Assembly (NCBI GenBank): GCA_964036045.1
Contig: OZ038386.1
Location: 17,124,329-17,188,328, forward strand
Length of the DNA: 64,000 nt
Direction: 5' to 3'
Source of the DNA: Eutreptiella sp. 'Long Island Sound 2002'
Taxonomy: Eukaryota; Euglenozoa; Euglenophyceae; Eutreptiales; Eutreptiaceae
Shown: positions 1 to 10,957 of the stretch, one piece after another
How the letters are laid out: the number at the start of each line of letters is the position of its first letter
How positions within the stretch are numbered: the stretch's first letter is position 1
Program-made: the position numbers and the translations under genes
Notes under the pieces: generated by a model
What the model was told of the DNA's origin: nothing
The model's database searches: none
What the model saw: only the letters and a program-made list of their open reading frames with translations

Positions 1-1240
1 CGTGGGGACCCGTCACCAACCCCACAGCGCGCACTCTTTCATGCTGGCTTGGCGCGCTGTGGGGGCGGCACGAGGGCGCCCTCGGGGGGGCATCTCTTGC
101 CTGGGTGTGGGGCGTCCAGGGTCGGGCGCTCTCTCACCCCCGACAACTCGTCCTTTCGGGCGTGTGGCCGGGGCCCACTATCCACTGGCTGTGGGTGCGG
201 GGGTGCGGGCGTGGGGACCCGTCACCAACCCCACAGCGCGCGCTCTTGCGAGCTGGCTTTGCGCGTTGTGGGGGCGGCATGAGGGTGCCCGGGGGGGGCG
301 CCTCTTGCCTGGGTGTGGGGCGTCCGGGGTCGGGCGCTCTCCCAGCCCCGACCACTCGTCCTTTCGGGCGTGCGGCCGGGGCCCACTACCCACTGGCTGT
401 GGGTGCGGGGGGTGCGGGGGTGGGGACCCGTCACCGACCCCACAGCGCGCGCTCCTGCGACCTGGCTTTGCGCGCTGTGGGGGCGGCACGAGGGCGCCCC
501 GGGGGGGGCGCCTCTTGCCTGGGTGTGGGGCATCCGGGGTCGGGCGCTCTCCCACCCCCGACCACTCGTCCTTTCGGGCTTGCGGCTGGGGCCCACTACC
601 CACTGGCTGTGGGTGCGGGGGGTGCGGGCGTGGGGACCCGTCACCAGCCCCACAGCGCGCGCTCCTGCGAGCTGGCTTTGCGCGCTGTGGGGGCGGCATG
701 AGGGTGCCCGGGGGGGGCGCCTCTTGCCTGGGTGTGGGGCGTCCGGGGTCGGGCGCTCTCCCATCCCCGACAGCCCGTCCTTTCGGGCCTGCGGCCGGGG
801 CCCACTACCCACTGGCTCTGGGTGCGGGGGGTGCGGGCGTGGGGACCTGTCACCAACCCCACAGCGCGCGCTCTTGCGAGCTGGCTTTGCGCGCTGCGAG
901 GGCGGCACAAGGGCGCCCCGGGGGGGGCGCCTCTTGCCTGGGTGTGGGGCGTCCGGGGTCGGGCGCTCTCCCTGCCCCGACCATTCGTCCTTTCGGGCGT
1001 GTGGCCGGGGCCCACTACCCACTGGCTGTGGGTGCGGGGGGGGCGGGCGTGGGGACCCGTCACCAAACCCGCAGCGCGCGCTCTTGCGAGCTGGCTTTGC
1101 ACGCTGTGGGGGCGGCATGTGGGTGCCCGGGGGGGGCGCCTCTTGCCTGGGTGTGGGGCGTCCGGGGTCGGGCGCTCTCCCATCCCCGACCGCCCGTCCT
1201 TTGGGGCGTGCGGCTGGGGCCCACCACCCACTGGCTGTGG
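1..1240. repeat. GC-rich tandem array, six ~209 bp units
   Basis: The unit beginning GTGGGGACCCGTCACC recurs at 2, 211, 420, 630, 839 and 1049, giving spacings of 209, 209, 210, 209 and 210 bp. Units differ by scattered substitutions. The array stops in the sixth unit near 1240, where the sequence turns into AT-richer DNA. Because the period is usually not a multiple of three, the long open frames across it read different peptides in successive units. They are composition artefacts rather than a gene. The left end is cut by the window, so total copy number is unknown. Confidence 0.9.
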
Positions 1241-2664
1241 GTGCTAAAGAAGGTCCCTACCAGGACCGGCCCCTGCTGTACCCCTTCCACCATTTCCTGT
1301 CACTCCTATGGTCTTGCTTCTCACCAGGTTCCGCATGATCTTGCCCTATCCTGCACAATTTCCCACAAAAAATAGTAAAATATGGCTCCTTCACACAAAT
1401 CCTGATCCCTTGCAATAACCAACTCCCAGGTACAATAGCTCAAATTAAAATAATCCACACTGAGGGCTTCCAAGGGTATTTGAGGTCCCGCGTTGACACT
1501 CAACAACTCCTTTCAACACGCCGGTCGTCTCACGGTGCACACGGAGACACGGGCGTTGGGCATGTACATAGAATTGCACCAACAGAATAATGGAAAAGCC
1601 CTGAAATTGGCATATGAACACCAATCAAGCAAAATTGGGGAAAGAGATAAACATACACAGTCACAGCCATAGACCCCTCATTCCCTGGACTCAAGACCTT
1701 CCCTTGACTTACCAACATATTGCCCTGAACCAGGTCAAATAAGATGACTAAATGCCATGTGCCAAAAGTCACTACACAAACCCCAAAAATGTGTTCACTC
1801 CCCAGTCTCTAGATCCTAGCCCAATAGGGGAGGTGGCTCGTCATGGCCTAGAGTGGCACTCAAGACCATGCCCTACCCTGACATAACCTTGGTTGGACTT
1901 GGAGTCGATTGGGCTTGGAGAATTGCCCCATGCAGATGACCTCACAACATAGCAAAATTAGGCAAATCACACCATAGTGCCCAAAATTCAATTATATACT
2001 CAAAAATGCATACGGCAAATATTCAAATGCTCCATGCATGTGTCAAACCGGAAAGTAATATACAAGGGTGATATAGACCAAAGGTCCATGCCCAAGAATA
2101 TCCCAACATTGGCTCCCAAACCCCTCCGGATATATACATGCCATGCTTCACAAGTCAACTCACGAATTTGAGATCTAATTTTGTGAGGCCTCGTGTGCCA
2201 CGCCAAAGTGACCACGTGATCCGGCATATGGTGAGGTGCAACACCAAAGCATATGTAACATATAAGCAACATACCATAGTTCACGGATCTCTAGGCACTT
2301 TACTGTTAGCCGACCAGTTGAGCACAGAAAATACAAAAATGAGCATAAAATGAGGTCAAAAACATGCAAATGTTGCTAAATTCAAGATAATCACAATAGT
2401 ATATAACTTCGCTCACCCATGGTATCGACATATGGTTCAAAACACAATTGCTTGGGACCATTTGCGAACAATTCCCCCACTTGGATCCCCACATGGACGC
2501 ATAGGGACACCTTCGAACCTCCTCACGACACGCACCATGAAAATGGGAAAATTGATAGTGGCGCTTGTGGGTCGCTCCGTAAGCCTTCCCACATGCACTA
2601 TATTTGCGGTAGACTTAGTCTAGCGCTATGGAGCACACCATTAGGACATGGGCAAAGCCTTTGC

Positions 2665-2709
2665 CACGTGCGACTCCATGTATCTTCCTACAACCGGGGA
2701 TATATAAAA
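2665..2709 (+). promoter_or_regulatory. G-box and TATA-like pair
   Basis: CACGTG lies at 2665-2670 and TATATAAAA at 2701-2709, about 30 bp apart and in the order expected for a plant-type promoter reading rightwards. No convincing coding region follows, so it may be a relic or chance. Confidence 0.25.
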
Positions 2710-3324
2710 TGGGCGTGAGTGAAGCGGTACCCAGAACCTATGGCCCATGGCCCGGAGGCCTGTGAGCCGTCACACCCGTGCGGAAGCCGTTGACGGCGGC
2801 TGTCAGCGGGACATCCGTGTTCTCTAACCCGCGAGATCTGGAATCCGATCTCTAACCATTGAATCAATGCAGAATTACCATAACTTTATTGTCTTAGGCG
2901 ATTTTTGGTCGGAAATCGGTGAAATACCCGATTTCTACCGCGATTTCCAATTGTCGTGAAATCGCCGCAGTCGCGCCGCCTGTCGTCGCCTGTTCCGTGG
3001 ACTGCATTACATAATTCTGTTGAACGATCCTTCTTAAAGCTAAGACTGAAACAGTCTTCGAGTGATCCGCAATTTTTTCCTTGATATAACGGATCGCGTC
3101 CCAGATTTTTCCCAGAAAATCTGGGCAGCCGAAGGCGCTTTGAACCCCCAAGTGGAATAACAAGGGTTACGAGCGTTCAAGCGCCCAAGGACGAACTAAC
3201 GTGCCTCATAGGCACTGTGTGTGAGGTTTTGCCCCCCATAGTCATAGGATGAGGCCAAAGGATCCCAACTCAATAGGCCCAAAGGGTTACTTATTTTGAG
3301 TGTTCTCCAAGAAGTGCGCTTTTT

Positions 3325-3349
3325 CACGTACTTGGCGTCCAAGTACGTG
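3325..3349. repeat. Perfect 11-bp inverted repeat, 3-nt loop
   Basis: CACGTACTTGG at 3325-3335 is followed by a CGT loop and its exact reverse complement at 3339-3349. The stem contains ACGTA on both sides. It could form a tight hairpin in RNA or single-stranded DNA; no function is evident. Confidence 0.6.
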
Positions 3350-3647
3350 TAGAAGTATGTGAAGTTGGCGTTTTCTCCCTCTTTGCTTGCCTCTACGTCC
3401 GGGGCATATCACTTGTCTTCCCCGGATAGTGCATATATGATCTCCATATATATATTAGCAATATATTTTGCGTGCATGCTAAAATTCGGCTTTCTGAAAG
3501 GAGGTCGATTTTCGACCAAAGCACGGTCATTGTGTTTAAAAGGATTGGTCGATTACTCAATCCAAGCCGAAGATATTATAATATATTTGTGCGCCTTTCA
3601 AGGCACTTTCTGGTGTTTTTTCGCCAATATTGCTGTTTTTTGCCCGT

Positions 3648-3701
3648 CATGATGTCAAGTGGCGACCGTGTATCTCAACGTTGCACTCAATTGACATCAT
3701 G
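3648..3701. repeat. Perfect 11-bp inverted repeat, 32-nt spacer
   Basis: CATGATGTCAA at 3648-3658 is the exact reverse complement of TTGACATCATG at 3691-3701. The arms are unrelated to those of the neighbouring hairpin at 3325. Confidence 0.5.
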
Positions 3702-5229
3702 ACCCAAGTATGCTATGAAGGTACATACTTCGGTGCCCAACATATCTTGGACCCGGCGAATAACTCCTCTTGGGCTTGGCATACCGTGGCCGCCATGTTG
3801 GCGATTTGGGACCATCCCAAATCATGGGCTCACTTGGCGACCCTGCCATTCCCAAAACCGGAGGGTTTGGGCGACGCCCAAAAGATATGTTGGACACATA
3901 TGACTTGATACCAATCCTATGGCACACTCCGGTCCAAGTCGGGCATGTGCCTCATTTGCCCCAACCATGAGTGTGCGCATTTTCGGCCATTTTGAGCAAT
4001 TTTCCATATTTTCTGCCCGCCGTGCACCATGTTCAGCCCACTTGTGCACGCCGCACTCATGGACCAATGGACAATATATGACATGGGTGTTATGGACATT
4101 GGTCCCCATGGTTCACACACCACGTGGGCGAAGCGGAGCAACCTTCGTTAGGGTGCTAGCCCAAGGTGAGTGTGGACAATTTTGCCATTTTGGCATTTGT
4201 GGACCCATTTGGGATTGTCACCACGCCAAGTGGCATGGAGATCTTTGAGAGCCAAGTGCATGGGAGTCTCCGTTGGACTCCTGGTGGATGGCGTATGGAA
4301 TGGCGGATCCGATCTCCAGGCCGGCGTGGAGATATACTATTGGGAGCACCCCCGAATTTTGGCTCATTTCGAGCAGCCAAAATGACCCCCTTTTGGGACC
4401 CCAATTTCACCCCCCCGTGTGGTCAATTGGCGGCCCCATATCTCTTTGCCCACAGGGAGCCCGGACCTAATTCCACGTTGTACAGTCAGATAGAAGTCCT
4501 AGGTCCTGCCTCCTGTCCTGTGAGCCATTGGTCTTGCCCTGGCCGGGCGAGCCACGCGTGGGAATGACGCCAACTTTGGTGATTTTGGCATCATGACCCC
4601 ACTTGACGAACCCGTGGTGCCCTGATGCCGGGACCTCAGAGGGAACCAGGTTGGGTGAGGGCTCCAAAGAGTTCGTATTCGAAGGGCATAGGGTCAGTTG
4701 CCTCGTCCCTACCTCTGGCGGGTCCGGACAAGGGGTCAATTTTGGAGATTTTTGAGCTAATATCAGTTTTGGCTGAAAAAGCCCATTTTCAGCTACCAAC
4801 TCCTAGGGGATAATGGCGGCGCCATATCTCTGGCTCAGAGAGGAGTTGGGACCTGCTGTTGAGGGAGCATAGGGGGCCACTGTCTGTTGGCCTTGGAGCC
4901 CCTTGGTTTCCAGGAACTCGCCTGTGGCTGGGCGGGACACCTCCCCTATTGGCAGGGTTTCAGGGTCCGGACTGAGCAGGGCATGGGTTGTGTTTGAGCC
5001 CCCGCCCCCATCAGCCACTGAGAGGGTCGGACCTGGGATTGGGATATAAGTTGGGACTGAGTGTCTATTGTCCTGTGATGCCCTTACCCCAGTCCAGTCT
5101 TAACCCCATGTGTACATATCCTGATGTGTTGCTGTACATACTTTTGTTCCCTTGTTTCAGAGTGGCAAGGATCCTGAAACGCTTTGTCACATGACACGAG
5201 CGTAATGATGCCCCTGTGAGCGCAGTGCT

Positions 5230-5940
5230 TTGCCTGCCTGCTTGCTTGTGCGTGTCACCGCAGCGTCCCGTGGCCAGGCCCCCCACGGGAACGCGTCAAA
5301 AGCGTTTCAGCGCCGCGGGGTTACCCATCCCTCGCGTGCCACTCGGGGCCACCAACCCCGAGCAGCGCGGCGCAGCAGCTCGCAGCTCGCAGCTCGCAGC
5401 GCAGTGCAGCGGCTCGCAGCGCCGCCCAGCGACAGCGCCGAATCCGTGAAGGAAGTGCAGGGACCGGAACTCCGTCATCAACGAGTTCCCTCGGCCGACC
5501 AGCAAGGCCGCACTCCCAGCTACAGAACCACTTCCACAACCACCGGCCGACCAGCACCGGCCGCACTCCCAGTCCAGTGCTACATCACCAACCTCAACAA
5601 CCACCCCGGGACCACTCCATCGAGAGCACCGATGGTGAACTGGGACGAGTCGGGCAAGACGTGGCCGCAGCCCCAACCCCATGCGGCGCGCCTGCTGCCT
5701 GGGTTGCTGTGGGGGCAGCACTACCGCCACAGCAATCCCCAGTGCGAAGGCGGCATGCCCGGGAGCTTCGAGCTCCGTGAGGACATGGGCGAGGACCGCC
5801 TGCGGGCAGTGGAGGATTGGCTGCGGGTGGAAGGGTATGTGTACCGCTTCCGCCGCAAGCGCTGGAGAGTCTGGACCCGCCCAGACAGGCCCGGCGAGGG
5901 GCTGCGCCCAGTAAGAAAAAGTGCTTTTCCAATGCTTTGA
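5230..5940 (+). CDS. Possible exon of an unknown protein
   Basis: An ATG-started frame of 236 codons, clearly more GC-rich than its flanks. The first half is low-complexity and basic. The second half looks like folded protein, with an acidic ELREDMGEDRLRAVEDWLRVEG stretch followed by a basic segment rich in Arg and Trp and then a Pro/Arg tail. A GTAAGA donor-like site at 5909 follows this segment, and a TTTCAG acceptor-like site ends at 5160. The real unit may therefore be an exon ending about 5908 rather than an ORF to the TGA. I do not recognise the family. It may equally be part of an old transposon or a chance GC-rich frame. Confidence 0.3.
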   Translation: MPACLLVRVTAASRGQAPHGNASKAFQRRGVTHPSRATRGHQPRAARRSSSQLAARSAVQRLAAPPSDSAESVKEVQGPELRHQRVPSADQQGRTPSYRTTSTTTGRPAPAALPVQCYITNLNNHPGTTPSRAPMVNWDESGKTWPQPQPHAARLLPGLLWGQHYRHSNPQCEGGMPGSFELREDMGEDRLRAVEDWLRVEGYVYRFRRKRWRVWTRPDRPGEGLRPVRKSAFPML

Positions 5941-6693
5941 GGCATTTTCTAGTTGTATCAGAGATGCACTGAGCATCCAGGCATTTCTATCTTAGTATTG
6001 GTCCCACCAAAACTGGTGATAACACATTTTGACCTCTGGAACCAAACACCCAATCAGGATATGGAGTGGACCCCTTAATCCCCTTTCAATGTGAGGCAAA
6101 TCATCTTTTCCTGAGTTGACTGAGAACTGACATATCCAAGGCAGAGCCTATGAATTTATCTATGTTTTCCCATGAATACTTAGCTGTCCTAGTGGTATGC
6201 ACCCTAGGGGGCTGGGCACCTCTTTTTGAGAGGTCCTGGGTTCAATTCCTGGTCAGCCTAGCTAAGTAGGAAGATCCCATGTGACATGGCAGTGACCTCA
6301 TCGCCACATGCCCTGCCACCTCAGCACATATGGGACCCAAAACAAAGAGTGCACATCTCCTGAGATGGCACTATGGAGATAGAGTGACCATGGGGCAGTT
6401 TCCCAACTCTTTTCCAAAACATTTCAGCTATCTTTGTGAATATGCATTCCGATTTGACCTGAGTTGCAGTTTCTGTGAATATCCTTTCATCTTTCACTGG
6501 TTACACTGCAGCCCTTCATGCTTTGATCCTGATTCTCTTCTCCTTGCACACCTCTGGCTTGGGCTATCCTGGATTGACTGTATTTCAGCAAACAAAAGGT
6601 TTTCATCTCCGAAAACAAGCAGCAGGAAACCCTACACCAGCAGCAAGCAGCAGGAGAGACAAAACACAGTGTTGAAATCACTATAAACTTTTC
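5941..6693. other. Non-coding stretch, possible 5' LTR of Element 1
   Basis: No coding region. A PBS-like site begins at 6694 just before gag, so the 5' LTR of Element 1 should end at about 6693. The matching 3' LTR lies outside the window, so the left LTR edge cannot be placed. The base before the PBS-like site is C rather than the usual A of a CA end, which weakens the assignment. Confidence 0.35.
6182..6260 (+). other. tRNA-like Pol III box pair (SINE-like)
   Basis: GGTTCAATTCC at 6239-6249 matches the Pol III B-box consensus exactly. About 50 bp upstream, TGTCCTAGTGGT resembles an A-box. A T-arm with two wobble pairs can be drawn (CTGGG, seven-base loop, CCTGG). The acceptor arms do not pair as a proper tRNA, so this is more likely a SINE head or tRNA relic than a functional tRNA. 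No A-rich tail is seen downstream. Confidence 0.35.
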
Positions 6694-6706
6694 TGGTAGC
6701 AAGAGG
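6694..6706 (+). other. Candidate primer-binding site of Element 1
   Basis: TGGTAGCAAGAGG begins with TGG, the complement of a tRNA CCA end. It differs by one inserted A from the PBS of Element 2 (TGGTAGCAGAGG). It lies 99 bp upstream of the gag start codon, a normal distance for an LTR retrotransposon leader. Confidence 0.45.
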
Positions 6707-6792
6707 CAGTCTGTCTCTGCGCACCGGCAGCAACCCCGCGCTGTACATCCAGTGCGCCGAGTACAGGCACATATAAGCAGAAGGGCGAGAAG

Positions 6793-8160
6793 ATGGACAC
6801 AAGGAAGGAGGACGCCGACGTGAAGACAGCGCCAGCGCCTGAGGCATCGGCAAGGCCAGCACCTGGGGAACCTGGACCTGGACCTAGCGGCGCTGTACCT
6901 TCGGAGCCCTTACATGGGCCAGTGGAAGTGGCTGAGGACTCGTTGGATGGACTCCAGACGGCCTTCAGGGCCCTCACAGTCGAAGAGGTGGTGGTCACTC
7001 AGCCTGTGAAGAGGAAGAGAGAGAGCGAGAAGGATGCTGGAGAAGAAGCAAACGAAGGAGAGGAACAAGGGCAAGACCTGACGAATGACCCAGCCTTCGA
7101 AGGCGCACCAAGCGCTTCTGCCCTCCACGCATCACCCTCTCCTTTAACCACCACACTCCCAGCCGCTGCAACATCCACTCCCACAACCAACCCGCCTATG
7201 GCAGAGGGCACAGGCTTTACTGGCATGCCTCCCTACCCCGCCTATGGTATGGGCCCACCTACCACTGCGCTCCCTGAGGCAACTACTGCCAGTGAGCCTG
7301 TGGCTTCCAGCTCTGCGCCGCGATGGTATGCGGCTGAATATCCCCATCCACTACCCGCTACTGGAACCTATGTGGATGTTCCTGGGTATGCACCTGGGTA
7401 TGCAACCTTGAGTGGGTTGAGGAGAGGACCTGAGTCTCTTGGTGGCAGGAGTAGAGGATCGGGGAGATCCTCCAACAGGTCCCTGACGCGGTCGGAGATC
7501 AACGAGGTGCTCCGAGGAGCCACTTCAAAAATCGTGGGCGACCTCACTCAAGAGATCCGAGAGAAACTGGAGCCCCTGATGATCCCGCCCCAAGCGTCAC
7601 CTACCACGGTGGGAATGTCACCCCACCGAGTACAGGCTAACCACCTGGCGGCAGGGTTGACAAACACCCTGGGGAGCCTGAGGAGCCGACCGATGCCGAC
7701 TCCTGCAGCTATACCGAGAAGTCCCTTCGTGCCGAGAACGGCCCAGCCGCCCTACAGCCACGTGACGAACTCGACGAGGGCCGAGCTGGACCGGCTGGGG
7801 CTGACAGCCTTGAGGGCAATGGTGGACGTAGAGCCTTATGGCTCTAGTGATCTAGGCGGAGACCCCTCCGATGATGAGCCGCCGTCGATGACTTCTACTT
7901 CGCCCTCGGAGGACGATGACCCGGAGGACCCCGAGGACCCAAAGGGGAAGAAGAAGAAGAAGAAGAAGAAGAAGACCCGACGCCCTGAGGGACGCAGGTC
8001 TCAGGAGGCGAAGGCTATTGCCACCTCCAAGATCGTGGTGAACCTGCCTGAGTTCACAGGCAAGGACCTCAGCGAGTTCGCTGAGAATTTTGGCCGGTTT
8101 CTCCGATTGACCGGCCAAACCCACGCTAGTGGGCGAGTCAAGTGCGATCTGCTCCTGCAG
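6793..8160 (+). CDS. gag: Element 1 gag, N-terminal part
   Basis: 456 codons from ATG to the LINE A junction. The N-terminal half is disordered and rich in Pro, Ala, Ser and Thr. A run of nine Lys near codon 390 precedes a conserved-looking stretch (NLPEFTGKDLSEFAENFGRF) of the kind that opens a retrotransposon capsid domain. Nuclear or RNA-binding roles for the Lys run are inference. At 8160 the frame meets GTAGGTAGG of the LINE and ends three codons later (VGR then TAG). The continuation is found at 31080 in the same phase, so this is the front half of a disrupted gene and not a complete protein. Confidence 0.8.
8114..8160. repeat. Left 47 bp target-site duplication of LINE A
   Basis: The 47 bases ending CTGCTCCTGCAG are repeated at 31033-31079 with one mismatch (C at 8122, T at 31041). 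The flanking bases outside the duplication differ. Removing one copy and everything between restores the gag-pol frame exactly. Confidence 0.93.
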
Positions 8161-8175
8161 GTAGGTAGGTAGGTA
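8161..8175 (-). repeat. 15-nt tetranucleotide 3' tail of LINE A
   Basis: In the sense direction the element ends TACCTACCTACCTAC directly against the target duplication. This replaces the poly(A) tail usual for many LINEs. LINE B ends identically in length and sequence, and Element D ends in the same repeat in another phase. Confidence 0.9.
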
Positions 8176-9526
8176 TCTTCGGGAGCTCGGGATGCCTCCT
8201 TTGACATTGCAGGAAGAAGGTCTTACCAAGGGGGACGTCCTGTCCCTCCCACTGCCCTATGTCAGGTGCCTCTTGAGCCGCTCCCGCATGTGCTTGGGAA
8301 GGCATTGTCGCGGCCACCCGGTCCATGTGTCCCAGGTGGGAGGGTGTCCCCACATGTGTCCATGGGTAGGGCCACATGCCCCCTCCTTTGGGCGGCAGCT
8401 CTGGGGGGCTGCCCAGCCGTGTGGAGTATCTCTCACCACAAGGGGTATTGCTCCCGCTTGTCTACGGTACAACCGCCTCACCCTTGTGGCTTGAGTTGCG
8501 GGGCAACTCTGCTTGGCAGGTGACCCCCTCCTGGACTGTGTACCGGCTCGCCTGTCACCGGTTGCTTCCATGGCTCCGGGTGACGTTTGCCATGGTCCCC
8601 GATGCAGCCTGGCCGGGCTCGGACCAGTGGCCTTGGAGTACCGCTCCTGCCACTGGCCCGGTGGGTCGGCTGGGTCGCCCCAGTGTGTCCGACCCATGGG
8701 GTATTGGTTCTTTCCTGTCCCTCGGCCGCCCTACGTGTGTGCAGTGTCCTGGGCCGCTGGGCTCCTGTTCACCGGTGTGCCCGCGCGAATTGCTGTGGTG
8801 CGTCTGCGGTGTCCTGGGCCAGCTGGCTCCTGTTCACCGGTGTGCTCGCTCGGTGTGTTGTGTTGCATGTGCGGTGTCCTGGGCCACTGGGCTCCTGTTC
8901 ACCGGTGTGCGTGCTGTGTGCGGTGCGCGTGTGCCATGGGTGGTTGTGTCTCTCTTCCTCCCCCCGTAATTTTCGTTTTTTTTTTACTTGTTTTTTTTTT
9001 TTTTTTTGGGAAGAAAAAGAAAAAACAAGAAAGAGAAAAACAGGGGCGCGCGTACACTGCAGGCTCAGGCATGGGCAGCTGGTGCGGCGGTGCAATAGCG
9101 TTGTGTCCTCTGGCGTGTTTTGTCGGTGCTGTGGCGGCGGTCGCGCCCCAGGGGTGCGGCTCGCGCGTCCTGATGTACACGGGCTTGGGTCAGGGTGGGT
9201 TTGGTGAGGTGTCTCTTTGCTTCTGGAGCTGGCTGGTTAGGCGGCTGTGTGGGCTGTGGGTGTGGGCTGTGGTTACGGTGTTCCCTAGGCTGGCTTGGTC
9301 AGGAGTCAAGGGTTAGCGGTTTCGGGGTGTGGCTCGGGTTTGATTTGTGCTTGGGTTCTGGCTCGGTTAGGCGGTTGCGACGGTAGCGAGCCTGGGTTCG
9401 GTGCCTTTGGGCGTAGTGGTGCTCGTTGTCTTGTGCGTTGGCTTCCTTCGGCGTCCGGTTCGTTTGGTAACTTCTGGGCGGGGCCTGGCGTGGCGCCCCG
9501 TGGTGGTGGTTTGCTGGGTAACGGGG
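8176..9526 (-). other. 3' UTR of LINE A with three 65-bp-type units
   Basis: No coding region after the TAA of ORF4. On the + strand, CTCCTGTTCACCGGTGTG occurs near 8761, 8826 and 8890. These are three units of the repeat that forms the large array at 27.4-29.4 kb near the other end of the same element. A T-rich run at about 8977-9007 followed by an A-rich stretch could form a strong RNA hairpin. The final ~200 bp are nearly identical in LINE B. Confidence 0.75.
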
Positions 9527-10885
9527 TTAGATGGCGGCGCCGCTGGCCGGGGGGTCAGGCGCGTCGTGTTGTGTGGCGCGCAGGGCTCCTGGGGTGCTGT
9601 GGGTGTCGCCGGTGTCGGTGCGCCGACGCTTGTTGGGTGGTGAGGGGGTGTGTTTGTGCGGGGCTGGGCTTCGGGTGATGTCCCACAGGCGGATGCCGTC
9701 TCGCTGCGTTTCCTGGAGGGTCTCCCGCAGGCGCCTGAGGACATACGGATGGTCCTGGGGCGCGGGGAGGTTGCGGGAGTGGACTCCCAGGGGGCGGAGC
9801 GCATCGGCCAGCATGGCTTCCCATGCGGCCTGCGGCATCCACCCCCCCGCCGGCCGGAGGCGGCAGTTCTCCACCGACCCCTTGCGGGGCCGATGGACCA
9901 GGCCCCCGAGGGAGGGCTCTCCCCGGGCCCACTTTCGCAGCTCCCAGAGCTGCGTGTGGGTCCAGCGCTGCCACCACTGTTCCTGGGCGGGCCTGCGGTC
10001 TTGGGCGGAGGAGTGGGCGTGGGTGGGTGTGACGGGGTCGTGGGGACCGGTGGCGGTGGCGGGCCTGGGGGATTCCTCGTAGTCCTGTTCCGTGGGGGTG
10101 CGTGGGGAGTGGGGGCGCACGCGGATGTGGAACCGCGGGTGTGCGCGTACGGTCTCCGCCTCGGGGTTGGGCGGGGACTCGCGGCGGCGGCGGTAGTGGG
10201 GCATGCGTTGTATGTGGGCTGTCATCGAGGGTTGGTAGGGGGGCGGGGACGCTGCTGGCGGACCCTGGCGTTGTTCTGGCTTGGTCGGGAGCGGTCCGTG
10301 GGCCTGGGGTGCGGGCTTTGAGAGGTGGCGGGACGAGGTGCGTCGTGCTTCGGCCGCGGCGTGCTCCGCCATGAAGGTGGTGGCGGTGGCGTCGGTGACG
10401 GTGGAGGGGCGCCGCGCTGGGCGCTGCTGCCTTCGGGCCTGGGACGGCTGGGACCGGATGTCATAGAGGACGTCCTCGGGGGGCCGGGCTCGCGCTGCCG
10501 TCGTGGCGCCGGGTTTGGACTCGGGTTTGGGCTTGGCTGCGGGTTTGGGTGGCTGTTTGGCGGCGGTCTTGGGTTTCGGCTGGGTCGTGGGTGTGGGCTT
10601 CGTCGGGGCATGGGCCTTGGCGGCGGCGGGGCTGCTCGCGGTGGGGGCGGGTTTGGAGGCCCGTTTGGGAGGTGTCTCCCGCGGCCTGGGGGGTGGAGTG
10701 CTGGATGAGGACGCGGTGGTGGTGGTGGATGAGGTGGTCGTGGTGGTGGAGGTTGTGGACCCGGAGGCGGAGGAGAGGGCTGTGGGAGACGGCGGGGGGT
10801 CCTGGGCCTCGGGGGCGGGCGTATGATGCTGGGTCCTGTAAGTAGCGAGAACGAGGGTGCAGGTTCGGGCATCGGGCGTGTGCGC
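9527..10885 (-). pseudogene. LINE A ORF4, basic protein of unknown function (5' part broken)
   Basis: The C-terminal ~280 codons are open to a TAA at 9527 and nearly identical to LINE B ORF4 (35614-36996, 460 aa). The start codon used in B is changed here (near 10883-10885), and the upstream Ser/Thr/Pro/Lys-rich part is out of frame in A. The conserved C-terminal half includes a WWQRWTHTQLWELRKWARGE segment, then a helical RRLRETLQETQRDG stretch and a basic KRRRTD cluster near the end that could act as a nuclear localisation signal. No family is recognised. Nucleic-acid binding is plausible from its charge but only inferred. Confidence 0.6.
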
Positions 10886-10957
10886 GCGTTTTCCCTGGTG
10901 ATCCGTGCGTGCTGGTGCTGGCGTGGCAACGTTGTCTCGGCTGCGCGGGCACGTGGG

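Larger units (their letters stand above)
1241..5229. other. Gene-poor flank, no recognisable coding region
   Basis: Nearly 4 kb of roughly balanced base composition. Open frames here are short (under about 135 codons), overlap on both strands and show no domain I recognise. The stretch holds a G-box/TATA-like pair near 2.7 kb and two perfect 11-bp inverted repeats near 3.3 and 3.7 kb. A pyrimidine-rich tract ending TTTCAG at 5159 could be a 3' splice site feeding the possible exon that follows. I see no RNA gene here. Confidence 0.6.

Noticed and set aside
2-1375. 457-codon frame across the left array
   Set aside because: The unit length is mostly 209 bp, so the frame is not preserved from unit to unit; six overlapping frames are equally open.
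5944-5960. Alternative PBS for Element 1 (TTGTATCAGAG)
   Set aside because: It partly matches the initiator-Met PBS but lacks the TGG start and lies over 800 bp from gag; the site at 6694 fits better.
6182-6260. Functional tRNA gene
   Set aside because: The acceptor arms do not pair and the anticodon arm cannot be drawn convincingly.
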